Positions 24,669 through 34,992 are shown, counted from the first letter of the stretch. The stretch is 64,000 nt of DNA from Hygrocybe punicea (GCA_963556145.1 OY744464.1:7291508-7355507); one strand, 5' to 3'. The notes: a model not told the origin generated them from the sequence alone. Made by a program: numbers and translations.

Positions 24669-24732
24669 GCTGACTTCCCAAAAAGGACCTCATTTTATCG
24701 TCTTAAAAAGTACACCTTTTCAGGAAGTCAGC
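24669..24732. promoter_or_regulatory. Imperfect hairpin between transposase and kinase-like gene
   Basis: Stem GCTGACTTCC...GGAAGTCAGC with inner CAAAAAGG and ACACCTTTT arms. It resembles the perfect hairpin at 26817-26874 and lies in the 370-bp spacer downstream of the kinase-like gene and upstream of the transposase. It may act in 3' end formation or as a promoter element; the role is unknown. Confidence 0.5.
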
Positions 24733-24837
24733 ACTGGTCCAGCTGATCTCTCAAAAAGTTATCTTATGCAACATGCCTTATAATTCACATCGTACAAAAC
24801 AAAAAGAAATATTAACTCCACCGCCGTCTTCTCGCAT

Positions 24838-26714
24838 TCATGGGATCTGCAACGTCTGCCTCATATCCTGAAGCTCAGGACATTCACTAACACCAGGGCA
24901 CCCATGGAGGGTGGCATGAGAGAAATCGAGAACTTGGACTACACCAGTTTGAGATAAAACTACATTGTCTGGACGTAAGTCTAGGTGACTTACTCCAGCC
25001 TGATGGAGGGATAGTATAGCTGCCCACAGATCGTACCTAGGAACATAGCATAAATGAAATGGCTTGCAGAGGATGTGAACGACGTACTGCTGGGCACGTG
25101 AAAGCATAGAGAATGAGCTCAACGATTTACCTGCATCACGCATCAGGAGAACTTGAAAACCCCTCCCCACATACAGACCATAGAAAGCCGGTATCACAGT
25201 GCCCTGAAGCGCTGCGAGTACTGCATAGATTTTGGCTTCGTGACGCAGCCGTGCTTGGGATTGGGTGTCAATGGCAACTTTTCCGACGACGTTGTCAGTG
25301 CAGTGGTGATCAAACCGCCCTCAAAATACATTCCCCACTGATCCTCTGTCCAGAAACGTAGTCAGAAGAAGTTCACGGTATGACGGGGGTGAAATCGCAT
25401 CAGTCGGAGATTTGGAGCATTTCAGGCATGTTTGAATGGACTTGTGGAAGATCGCTAGTTGCATCAGCCCCTGAATCGCAACCGATAACAGGAGTGCTAT
25501 TAAGGAGTGGAAAGTAAAGGACTGGCATTCTGGATCAACCACTTCCATGTGCCTCAACTCATACGTGACTACTTCGTAGTGATCGAGATCGAAAGTCAGA
25601 CATAAAGTGTCCGCCTATAAACTGGAGTCTCTCATCTGAAAACTCAGAGACACAACTGCAACTCACCTGCGAGGGTAAAGTCAGACCGGAAAAAAAGGTT
25701 GAAAGGGTGTCACCACTGGGAGCCGGGTTGACATTGGAACGTTGCGTTGCCTGACAAGTACGGCCTAATGGCTTAACTAATTTAACCATGGGAAGATGAA
25801 TATCTGGGGGGGTGTCCATGATCGTACCGCCAGTCTGTAAAAGGCAGAAAACGATTAACGGCATAAAGGGCATCGTTGAGTCAAGGAGGTGAAGAATGTC
25901 TGAGCATAGGAGGCCATGCAGTGGCAAGCCAGGGACAGGGCAAAGTGAGAAGAGCATGTACCTATCTCCTCCGAAGAGGAGTGCATAGGGGATGGTAGTG
26001 GGACCTGACAGCATAGCTATTCCCATCTATCAGAGGTGATGATGAGTGGGGGGATTACCACTAAGATTCAGTGCCCACCTTAAAGATTATGGATCTGTGC
26101 CCTGTCTCACTAGGGCTCAGCTCCAAAACCGCTCTATTTCTGCCCAGACGTAAGATACCCTCCGCGTGATGTGTGAACGCTGTCCAGCTCTTGAACTCCA
26201 CATGTAGCTGTGGATCAGCATCACGGTGTGGCCGGTATGTTCCATCCGGGATCTGATTGAAAGCGGCAATTCTAGTAGTAGGCTCGGGCTGGGTGGGATT
26301 TGCGTCAACCTCCTCTACTGCACAACATATGGGGTTAAAGGCACACTGGAAAAGGAGGCTAGACGACGATTCGTGGTCTAGGAGGTAATTCCGGAGGGAC
26401 CTCTCCAGGCTGGCAATTGCTTGAACCAGTACAGTGGAGGGGGCTAGATGTCGGCCTGGGGCACTTTGAAGGTAGGCACGCAATGAAGCCAGCATACGAT
26501 TCGGTAAAGAATGATCATGGACCATGAAAGCCGGTCGTCCTTCCTGATTTGGGGGTGGTATGCTGATGTTGTATGGGGCGGTGGATGTCGACGTCGAGAT
26601 CTTGGTGAATTGATGGTCTGAGGGTAGTGGAAAGATCATGCTAGGGACGTATGTCTCCAACATAGCCATCCCTCTTGCTATGGAGATACGTAGGTAAGTT
26701 TGCAATGCGCCCAA
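24838..26714 (-). pseudogene. Protein kinase-like protein, cargo of the Plavaka element
   Basis: A multi-exon gene. The N-terminal half (26714 to about 25560) is a fungal-type region without a recognised domain. The C-terminal half has a kinase fold: glycine loop GSVGNVF, a Lys in VVGKVAID, Glu in RLRHEAKIYAVL, catalytic loop HLDLRPDNVVL and VLDFSHA in place of DFG. It resembles the degenerate protein-kinase-like proteins common in agaricomycetes; activity is uncertain. A TGA at 25321, right after the glycine loop (GNVF-stop-GR), stands where Arg is likely. It lies head to tail behind the unknown/TET gene pair promoter and tail to head with the transposase. Confidence 0.75.
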
Positions 26715-26816
26715 TCTTTTTGCTTTGGTTCTTACCTATTGGCGTTCCCCTCCTTATACTTGCTTTGATGAAGGGACATTCAGTTAGGTACCGGTAGCGT
26801 GGCCGAAGATTCACAT

Positions 26817-26874
26817 GGTGTCCCAAAAAGGTGCACATTTTTTTGCCGTAAAAGGTGCACCTTTTTGGGACACC
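26817..26874. promoter_or_regulatory. Perfect 20-bp hairpin in the divergent promoter region
   Basis: Arms GGTGTCCCAAAAAGGTGCAC (26817-26836) and its exact complement (26855-26874), spacer 18 bp. It lies between the kinase-like gene (minus) and the next gene (plus, start 26893), about 19 bp before that ATG. It could be a regulatory dyad, a small-RNA source, or the relic of a tiny MITE. Confidence 0.75.
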
Positions 26875-26892
26875 TCACTGCAGTGCGTACTT

Positions 26893-28533
26893 ACTATGGA
26901 CGTTTCTCCGACGGAGCTCATGGACCTGCTTCATTTCTTCTGTGAACGCACTGACAGTCTTCCACCAGGAATATTTGCAATATACCAGAAACTGGAATCG
27001 TTATATTCACCAACGTTTCCAACGTACACTACTCCTTTAGTCGCCCTTCAACCTGAAACCCTGCCACACTTTTCTGTTGCTGCCATGGCAGATAGGCCCT
27101 GTCTCAATATTAACCAGCAGGGATTTGGCCATGGCACTGCTCACATCATTGCAGATAAGGTGAGAATTTCCATCCCTGGGACATCTGACCGTTCACATGT
27201 TCAGCTCCACTCCTTCTCACAGACTGCTAACCTCGATACGGATGCGGCTTATTCCGTTGTTGTGAGTGCTTTTGGGTGGAAGTCATTCCTTAGGCGTCTG
27301 ATGCTTCCCACATCCAGGTCACCGGAGATGCTAACGCCGAAGCCGTATACGATGCACCGGAAGACTCACCTGCATGGCTACCTGGCTGCTATATCAACGT
27401 AAACAGTTCGGAGCTACGCCGTTCGAACTGTATCGATAGGCGGAAAGACTCAAATCCTTACGGTGCCACCGCAGCATCTGCAGTTAACCGGAACGGTGAG
27501 TGCAACCGAGGGGGTACGAAGCACTGGAAAAAGACCAAGAGCAAAGGGAAGCAGCAAAAGGGTTGGGAGGTCACAGATCAGCCGGTTCACATTTTGGGAG
27601 CTCGTGCCTCTAAGACCATCTCCAATCTATCACAAGGTGCGATCAGCAACTTGTCAAACGCATCCACACGGTCCTGGATCCAGTCCATGCGAGCTTTGGT
27701 GGCAGGTGGTGTTTGGGAGGGCGAGAACGCGGCTTTTGTCACGAATTCTCTGCAGTCGCTCATCCTTCGATGCAAACGTAGCCTGGAAATGGCTGCGGGG
27801 CTCGAGTTTATTATGATGATTAATATGGTACAGTTAGCTGCGAAAACAGACTAGTGAGTCGCCCTTACTATAGGTGCTTGCATATACTCACGAGCTTCCC
27901 AGCGTCATGCGGACGAAAGGGCTTAAGTCTACGGGTAACGTCTTCCATCATTACGTCTCAGGAATGGACGGAGGGCCATCTTTATCAACATTTCGCATGT
28001 GGGTAGGCATCGGCACAAAGTTCGCTTCGATTGCAGGCGCAGGTGAGTAGTCCCTCTGCCTATCATCAGACTCTGAAACCGCCACCTCACAGGATCTGTC
28101 TATTGTCTAATGATTGTAGCCACCAAAAACCAAAGGGCTGCAATTTCCCAGATGAAGTTCGACGAAATTTACGCCATATCAAATGCGCTTCGCTGGCCTG
28201 ACCCAGGTAAGTAGCGGTGGATCTGCTCCTCTTTCGACTCTTTTCAGGTCTTTCATCAGATAGTGATGCGGGGAAGGATATTTGCCAACGCCTTATTCCA
28301 CTCATCGACTACCTGCGCCATAACATCCCCTTAAGACTTTCCACAATGTTCCCTCATAGTCTGCTAAATGATACCAATGTGATGGGAGACGTCGATTGTT
28401 CTGACTTGGATATGTCAGATAAATTTTTCGACAGCATCCAAAAGAAGTAAGTGATCAGTTTAACCCCTTGATCAAATAGTGACCTGACCACGATAGCTCT
28501 TTCATGTCACTCACGCAAAACCGTAAAATCTAA
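26893..28533 (+). CDS. Conserved-looking cargo gene upstream of TET/JBP, unknown function
   Basis: Begins MDVSPTELMDLLHFF. Several short introns; exon joins such as LDTDAAYSV|TGDANAEAV read well. A basic middle region (KHWKKTKSKGKQQKG) is followed by a helical region (LILRCKRSLEMAAGLEFIMM, MWVGIGTKFASIAGAGSVY). The likely stop is TAA at 28531. I recognise no catalytic motif. It could be a separate gene, or an N-terminal part of the TET/JBP protein if the stop is a mutation. It is notable as the one gene of this element for which I noted no TGA-for-Arg stop. Confidence 0.55.
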
Positions 28534-28590
28534 ACGCAATACCTAGAGCCTCAGGTGGGGCCGTCGGCTGACCCAGCACCTCTCCATGTA

Positions 28591-29999
28591 ATGAATCAGA
28601 ATCTACTCTTGTCATACGTATCGCGGGGATCGGTTCCTTCCGAACATCCACCGTCACCCTTCTCTGATTCTGACAGTGATGACCTGAACCCTCAAAATCC
28701 ACTCAACAGTGACTCTGACAACTTGCAGGCACCTCTGCTGATGGATGAGTTTCATTTTCCGGACGACAGGGCGCCCAACTACGCAGTCCTGAACACACGC
28801 TTCAATCAACAAGCCAGACAGAACTTAGCGGTTCCATACCCCAGGGAAAAGGGTGCTAGGAAACTTTATACGGATGAGCAAAGAAGCTATGCCGCTGCAG
28901 CCCAGGTTCCCCAGGATAGTGCTGATTTTGCACGTACTGTAAGGCTTTGAAGTCATCACAAAGTACTGGAATTGATCGTACCTTTAGATGTCTGAGCTAT
29001 ACGACGACAACGGGGTGAAGGGAGCCAATAACTATGTTTTGATGGATGAAAAGATATTTGAGGGGTCAGCTTAGCCTTTCTTTCCATGTTATCACTTGCT
29101 GATGTCTACCTGCTGACAGTAAGGAAGTTCATATCAACGGCTCAGACGGTTCACTTGGTGTGTTTGTCTGGGGTGATATGCCCCAGGACATGCGTACGTA
29201 ACGTTCGGAATGCCTTGCTTGTCGAGAGTGGCCCTTCCCTGGTTCACGTGGATAGTTCCGCTGCTTCACTTGGGTTTAAGTTTCCCTCCATTCATCTAGA
29301 CATGTACATTCGCAACGGCCCACGCGTAGGTGTACCATGTGTGGACAATTACTAATCTTACTGATGCCTTTGAATAGGGCGATGGTGCACCATCTGACGT
29401 GCACCCTTACCTGCTACGTCGCAAAGGGGCCTCTAAGATGAATTACTATCAACTCATTCCTAGAGTCTCTAAGGAGCTCATGGAACATACTAGAGAATAT
29501 ACCAACCTTTGCAATTCCTTCGAAGAGTTTTTTTGGTGGGTAGAAGAAAAGGTTAATTTCATTGTCACTTTATTTTCCTGCTCTGGGAGTACTCATGTGA
29601 TCCTATTAGCTGACTGGATGACTTCCTGAAATTTATGAAGATCTTTCCATGTTTGTGGATGTGCTTCCTGGCAAGGAAGCTTCTCCCTCTCATCCATTCA
29701 GCGGTTTCGTCCTTAACATCAATGCTATCACATGCTGTCACAGGGATGTGAAGGATCGCTGTGTCTGTCTGGTTTTGGTTATAGGAGATCATGTAGGTGG
29801 TGAGCTTTGTTTACAGGAACTGGGTTTGGTGGTGCGCTTGCGTAACGGCAACGTTGTGGTCTTTCCCTCCAGTAAAATCACTCACTTCAATCTCCACTAT
29901 CAGGGTGTTAGGGCTTCTATAGTTCTACATTCAGACAACGCAGGGCAGAGTTGGGTAGATAATCGTAATCATTGGATGGGACACGATTACATGTATTGA
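28591..29999 (+). pseudogene. TET/JBP-type 2-oxoglutarate/Fe(II) dioxygenase
   Basis: Start taken at MNQNLLLSYV; N-terminal acidic region, then KLYTDEQRSYAAAAQV, an exon NNYVLMDEKIFEG, KFPSIHLDMYIRNGP, and KMNYYQLIPRVSKELMEHTR before the catalytic core. The core has the HxD motif (CCHRDVKD near 29740), GGELCLQELGLVVRLRNGN, the distal His in KITHFNLHYQG and a following Arg (GVRAS). This is the fold of TET/JBP enzymes, which oxidise 5-methylcytosine or thymine; basidiomycetes have expanded families. The metal ligands are intact. A TGA at 29619, just before LPEIYEDLSMFVDV, replaces a likely Arg, and the exon structure around 29160-29280 is unclear, so it is scored as probably inactive. Confidence 0.85.
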
Positions 30000-30089
30000 T
30001 AATTTTATTTACGCCAATTGACTTTTTATTTGTTTGTCCTTGGTGTGTTTAGGTTGACTTTCGGTTGACTTTCCAACTTTCATTACCTC

Positions 30090-32027
30090 ATGACAAGGTC
30101 GACATCCAAACGCGGGAAGCTCTCAGCTTCTTCACATGGTGTGAAGGCAATGGAGCCTGTTTCAAAGCCCAAGCCCAAGCCTAAACCAAAACCCAAACCA
30201 AAACCAAAATCAAAGCCTCGTGCCAACGATGAATCTCAGGATGACTCTGCAATTGATTCTTCAAGTATCTCAATTGATAACCTGTCTACTGCTGACTTGA
30301 AGCTCTGGAAGCAGTTTCAGGCTAAGATGAAGTCACAATCAGCTGCTCAGTTGCAGGAGGAAGAAGATGCACGTACGTTCACATTTATCATGTTTTTACT
30401 TATATTTATTAACAACTACACGGAGTGGTACGCAAGCGCAATGCAGAGATGATGGCTGAGGAGGATGATAGTGAGGATGAGGAAGGGGAGAGAGTTCCTA
30501 CAGGCAAGAAGCAGAAGTTAAATGTAGTCCTGGACAGCGATGAGGAAGAGGAGAGAGTTCCTACAGGCAAGAAGCACAAGTTAAATCTAGTCCTGGACAC
30601 TGATGAGGAAGACCTGCATGCCGTTCTGGGTAATGAGCTGCTGGGTGATGATGATGACTTCCGCCGTCGGTCTCCTCCTTTTCAAATTACTGCATGTTAA
30701 CCCTTCTTCCAGACGATGAGAATGCGAATGTGAATGAGCAGAATGGATGCCTGGATGAGAATGTGATAGGAAACAGTGTAGGTAATCTCTTCATGATAGG
30801 GAGCATAGTACTGCTAAAGGTCAATTATAGATCGCTGTTACCTTTGAAGATGAAGACCAGGGCCAGACATCCAGGAGGGGTACACGCTCCCAGCGGCACC
30901 TGGCATCTCATACCACTACATCTCAGCTGGGGCACTCTGAAAAGCTAACCAAGAACAATTTCACACCATGAGGAATGCGTCTAGCAAATGCAGGCAAATC
31001 TATGGCAAGAGAGAAGATTGCTTTGACCCATGCATTCCCTAAGAACAAGGATGCCTTCATTTGGGAATCCATTCAACAAGCTGTGAAGGATAGTCAGTCG
31101 CTTCGTGAAGCTTTGGAAAAGGCGCGTGATGATCCAGATTATCAGGATAATTTGATGGAATACGTGGGTTTTCAGGTGAGGTTGTAGGCTGTTGAGCTAA
31201 CACAGTGATCAGGTTGGTTACGCGATAACTGGTTTAAGGGGCGACCTCAAGGCAAAGGCCAAAGCCGGCATTGCTGGCCACTTTGGCATTCCAGGTAACA
31301 TGTCAAAAAGTGAAATAGAGAATGCGATACGTTGGGTTTTGGATGGGTCGAAGTTCACACGTGGTGAAGTCAACATGGAGGCAAGTTTCAATATGCTTTC
31401 GATGAGAGAAGACTGATGGGCCATTCTCACAAAACAGAAATGAGAAGTGGTAAATCCAGAGCCATTTGGTCATCCTATAATCGGCGACATCATCAGAACT
31501 CAGTGGTGTGGAAAGGGTAAGGCTGATATCCAAGCATATATGGCCATGGTCGCTCAGAAGAAGATACCGGAGGCTGTAATCCTGGCAGTTGTTACTGCGG
31601 TACGTGTTTATGTCACTTCACATGATGTGTACAACTGGATAACCTATACCCTAGGTTGAGAATGCATTGATGGAGTGGGCGAGCGGGGAGTATATCCACT
31701 TACAATTCAGCCACGAAGTCACTAGTTCAAGGTAAAGTGATGAAACTACTGATATGCTAAGTTATCTTAAAGTGTGATCTGAGTAGATATGCTCATCATC
31801 AAGCTACATGGGGAACTTTGAAGAAGAAGTCTCCAACGTGGACGGAGAAGAAGATGAAGACCTTGTTTCAGACCGTCATGTAGGAAGTGTTTAACCAGGA
31901 GGATGTTTCTGATGCACATTTCCACAGGAAAAACTCCAAATACGCCGCAATTCATGCTCAAGACACAGAAAACAGGGATCTCAATGACGTTGATTTCGCG
32001 CAGCTGGAACAATCAGCATTGGTATAG
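30090..32027 (+). pseudogene. DUF6532-type protein with Lys-Pro repeat linker
   Basis: Begins MTRSTSKRGKL, then a Lys-Pro dipeptide array (about residues 28-43), an acidic region with an internal duplication (ERVPTGKKQKLN / ERVPTGKKHKLN), and a helical C-terminal domain containing YAITGLRGDLKAKAKAGIAG, FGHPIIGDIIRTQW and EAVILAVVTAVENALMEWAS. This pattern matches DUF6532, a fungal domain of unknown function frequent in agaricomycetes. TGA codons at 30969 (FTP-stop-GMR) and 31441 (stop-EVVNPEPF) replace Arg, and a TAG is seen near 31890. The acidic and basic blocks suggest a nuclear, chromatin-associated protein (inference). Confidence 0.7.
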
Positions 32028-32465
32028 AAGTGCAGTGGCTGCTCAGAAGAGTTCTCCCTCCTTTGCTCTTTATTTAGAAGTCTCTTTCCACCAACGTTGC
32101 GTTTAATATATTCAAATTTAGATGACTTATATCTGGGTGAATCAGAGTAAATCAGAGTAAATAAAAGCAGAAAAACCAGGCTTTCAGAGCACTCTGTACA
32201 GCTCAAATGCTGCTCAAAGCTGCTCTAAAGTGCTCTCAGAGCAGAGAGCCTCAAGCAGGTTGCTCTCAGAGCCACTCAGAGTGCTCTGGCAGCTTTGGTG
32301 CTTTCCTCACTCTGAGCGGCTCTGAGACTCTCTCAGAGTGCCTCAGAGCATTAGTGTTTTTCCTGATGCTTCCCTCCCTCCCCATTTTTCTATTTCTTTT
32401 TTCTATTTCTTTCTCCCTTGCCTTGTGTGAGACTGGGGACAGTCTCTGTTTGTGTCCCTACTGGA

Positions 32466-32648
32466 TGTAGAGACATATATATCTCTGGGTACATATTCAC
32501 TCATTTTACCATATTCCCTATTTGTTCTATCATTTGTATGTAGTGGCTGTTGTAAATAGACACAAACAAGAAGAGTTTTGGGTTTTCACCCCAACGACAA
32601 ACGGACTTGCACAACAAATCCGCGCCTACCCAGGCCGCAATCACCACA
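32466..32648 (+). repeat. 3' LTR of the non-autonomous element
   Basis: Same 183 bp as 16900-17082 with three differences. It is followed directly by the CCGA flank and the resumed reverse-transcriptase frame RKFQRMAGWINW. No clear polypurine tract precedes it; a GAGACTGGGGACAG run lies about 35 bp upstream. Confidence 0.85.
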
Positions 32649-33348
32649 CCGAAAGTTCCAGCGTATGGCAGGCTGGATAAACTGGGCACTGAATGTCTTC
32701 CCACTGCTACGTCCTTCCCTTTCTAACATCTATAACAAGATGGCAGGAAAATCTAACCCTGATGCACTTGTGGTTTTGAACAAGGCAGTCATTGATGACT
32801 TGTTATGGCTGCACCACCACATTGAGTCTGCACCAGGTGTCCATGTGCTTACTGCCTCCGCCTGGGGCCCCCTGGACGCTACTCTCACAATATATGGTGA
32901 TGCTTGCCTGACTGGTCTGGGCTTTGTCTATCCCTCCACTGGCCTCGCTTTTCAACACCCGCCACCACCTGACGCCCCCCCAGGGAACATCTTCTATCTT
33001 GAGGCTCTTGTAGTCCTTTGGGCCCTTGAGCACGCAGTGTCTTCCTCCCTTTCAGGTCGCCTCGCAATTTACACTGACAGCTCCAACACTTTCGACATGT
33101 TCAATACTCTTGCGGCAAAGCCACTCTACAATCCGATCCTCAAACTTGCTGTGGACCTCATGATTGCACACTCAATCGACTTACATGTATGCCTCATTGA
33201 GGGGTGCTCAAACACTGTAGCTGATGCACTCTCCTGTGACCGGATCAACATCGCCCTCCAGTACCAGCCAAACCTCCACCTGCATGTGCACCCGCTGCCT
33301 GCGGTATTGAAACCCCCTTGTAGTATGCTGGGGGCAGCTGAAAAATGA
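32649..33348 (+). pseudogene. RT tail and RNase H of a YR retroelement
   Basis: Continuation of the split RT: RKFQRMAGWINWALNVFPLL, then an RNase H domain with GDACLTGLGF (Asp), IFYLEALVVL (Glu), LAIYTDSSNTFD (Asp) and VADALSCD (Asp), all four acidic positions present. This segment is free of stops. Its stop overlaps the start of the recombinase ORF (ATGA at 33345-33348). Upstream RT is cut by the LTR element, so no full product can be made. Confidence 0.8.
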
Positions 33349-34337
33349 TCACCACTCCTGTGAAGTCCTGGCAACACACCCGCAAGCCGTGGACTCTGGA
33401 GTGCCTGTTGCATGAGCCGTCCATCACCCTGGGTCTCTCCATCGACAGGTCTACTTGTTTGACTTATACCTCAGCTCTCAACTCTTACCTCGCATTCTGC
33501 AAGATCCATCATTTTCCTGTGGATCCCACCCCCAACACACTAAGTTTTTTCATTGTGTTCATGTGCACCCATATAAAACCCGCTTCTGTCAACAATTACC
33601 TCTCTGGAATCGTCAACCAACTTGAAGATCATTTCCCCGAAGCCTGCAAACATCGTAACAGTCACCTAGTCGCTAAGACACTCGCCGGCTGCAAGCGCCG
33701 CTTTTGCACGCCAGCCACTCGAAAAAATCCCCTCTCCCATTGTGATCTTCGACTAGCTATCACATCTGTCCCTGCCATGTCATCACATGATGACAAGCTG
33801 TTCATCGCACAGCTACTCACAGGTTTCTTCGCACTTTTGCACCTTGGCAAGCTCGTCTACCCCAACCATAAACAACTCCAGGATTCACGCAAGCTCTCCC
33901 TCCGCCACTCTGTCTCCTCAACCCACGACGACTACAGCTATATCCTGCCAATGCATAAGGCTGACGCATTTTTTCAGGGCAATGTCATCCACGTCCAACG
34001 CCTAGTGGGTGATGACGACCCTCATCTGCACTTCCACCATTACCTGATGTCATGGGATGCTGTTTTTCCATTCCACCCTCAACTGTGGCTCAGGTCCGAT
34101 GGCACGGTTCCTCAGCGCTCTTGGTTTCTCACTCGCATGTGCAGGCTTTTCCCTGTCTCACTCGCCGGCCAATCCTTGCGTGCAGGTGGTGCCACTTTGC
34201 TCGCCATTGCAGGAGCTGCCCCTCACATCATACAAGCTGCCAGGCGTTGGTCATCCACGGCCTTCCAGATCTATATCCGGAAGAACCCAATTTTACTACA
34301 TGCTTTGATACATGGCCACCCTGCACATTCTGCCTAG
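33345..34337 (+). CDS. Tyrosine recombinase of the YR retroelement
   Basis: An intact 330-residue ORF. The N-terminal region is the SAM-like core-binding part; the C-terminal part has SLRAGGATLLAIAG, ARRWSSTAFQIYIRKNP with the nucleophile Tyr. The first catalytic Arg is missing: the family motif of the MRLGEL type reads LLHLGKLVYPN here, with CAC for the expected CGC and AAG/AAC for GAG/GAC, all explained by G-to-A at CpG. So the ORF is open but the enzyme is probably inactive. Recombinase plus RT-RNase H is the DIRS/Ngaro type of retroelement, which inserts by recombination rather than through an integrase. Confidence 0.83.
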   Translation: MITTPVKSWQHTRKPWTLECLLHEPSITLGLSIDRSTCLTYTSALNSYLAFCKIHHFPVDPTPNTLSFFIVFMCTHIKPASVNNYLSGIVNQLEDHFPEACKHRNSHLVAKTLAGCKRRFCTPATRKNPLSHCDLRLAITSVPAMSSHDDKLFIAQLLTGFFALLHLGKLVYPNHKQLQDSRKLSLRHSVSSTHDDYSYILPMHKADAFFQGNVIHVQRLVGDDDPHLHFHHYLMSWDAVFPFHPQLWLRSDGTVPQRSWFLTRMCRLFPVSLAGQSLRAGGATLLAIAGAAPHIIQAARRWSSTAFQIYIRKNPILLHALIHGHPAHSA

Positions 34338-34676
34338 TTTGCTTATTCTTTTGTGGCCTTCATATGCCAGTGGGCATTTATCTTGCCACTCGCACCCCGT
34401 TTCCTGAGTACTTTCTTTTTGTGTAGTCCTCCCATCTTTCCTTTCAAACTGAACCCATTTTTTTTGCCACTTTTCTCTTTATAGACTTTTTACCAATTGT
34501 ACACACAAAAATTCATATGGACTTGTTCTATCCTGGCTTCAAGCCGGACAGACCAAGCTCCGATATCTGGCTATTCATGTGCTCCCTAAGCAGAGTCGAT
34601 TAGAACATTTTTGGACTTATGATAACAACAAAAATAATTTTAATATTTGACAATATTATTTGATGGCAAAAAACCC
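34338..34676. other. Downstream tail of the YR retroelement
   Basis: Non-coding, AT-rich. Probably the 3' region of the YR element. No paired repeat to it was found in the window, consistent with loss of the element's 5' end. Confidence 0.4.
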
Positions 34677-34835
34677 TCATCTATGTTCGTGCCTGCAAGG
34701 TATTGGCAATACAAGGGGGAGAGGTGGTTATTTGTAGTTAAATGGGTAATTGGCTTTTTTGGGGAAAAAACATGTGGGGGTTTTTTCAAATCCGAAACAA
34801 GAGTCCAAACCTAATCAGAGACTGGTGAGCTGCGA
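34677..34835 (-). repeat. Split repeat B2
   Basis: 159 bp, TCATCTATGTTCG... to GAGCTGCGA; paired with B1 at 35144-35302. Confidence 0.88.
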
Positions 34836-34992
34836 GGGTGGGTGGGAACAGCAACCTCGTGAGCATGGAAATGATTAGGATGCGAAGAAGCGTCGAATTG
34901 GGGGGGAAATGTCGATGAGAGATGGGTGGTGATGATGTAGATGCGGGTGCTAGGGAGTGGCGGGCGGGTTGTAATTGAAGGGATGGTGGGTG

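Larger units (their letters stand above)
21196..32368. mobile_element. Composite Plavaka-type transposon with TET/JBP, kinase-like and DUF6532 cargo
   Basis: A perfect 16-bp terminal inverted repeat, CATCAGGAAAAACACT at 21196-21211 and AGTGTTTTTCCTGATG at 32353-32368, bounds 11,173 bp and is flanked by a possible 2-bp CT duplication. Both subterminal zones are packed with CACTCTGAG/CAGAGTG-type motifs (21260-21320 and 32180-32350), as in CACTA-like elements. Inside are five genes in two divergent groups: Plavaka transposase and kinase-like gene on minus; unknown gene, TET/JBP oxygenase and DUF6532 gene on plus. A hairpin sits between the groups. Four of the five genes carry TGA codons at conserved Arg sites, so this copy is decayed. 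Confidence 0.82.
16900..32648 (+). mobile_element. Non-autonomous LTR retrotransposon with nested insertions
   Basis: Bounded by 183-bp direct LTRs (16900-17082 and 32466-32648) that differ at only three sites, two of them CpG. Flanks are CTGA (16896-16899) and CCGA (32649-32652), a 4-bp duplication with one CpG transition. A primer-binding-site-like TGGAGCCCACCGTGAGGA lies at 17085-17102. The only internal gene is a proline-rich gag-like ORF; no protease, RT or integrase is present, so it needs a partner element. It was split later by a solo LTR (18328-20344) and by the Plavaka composite element (21196-32368). It sits in a YR retroelement: removing it joins PLTL to RKFQRMAGWINW. Confidence 0.82.
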
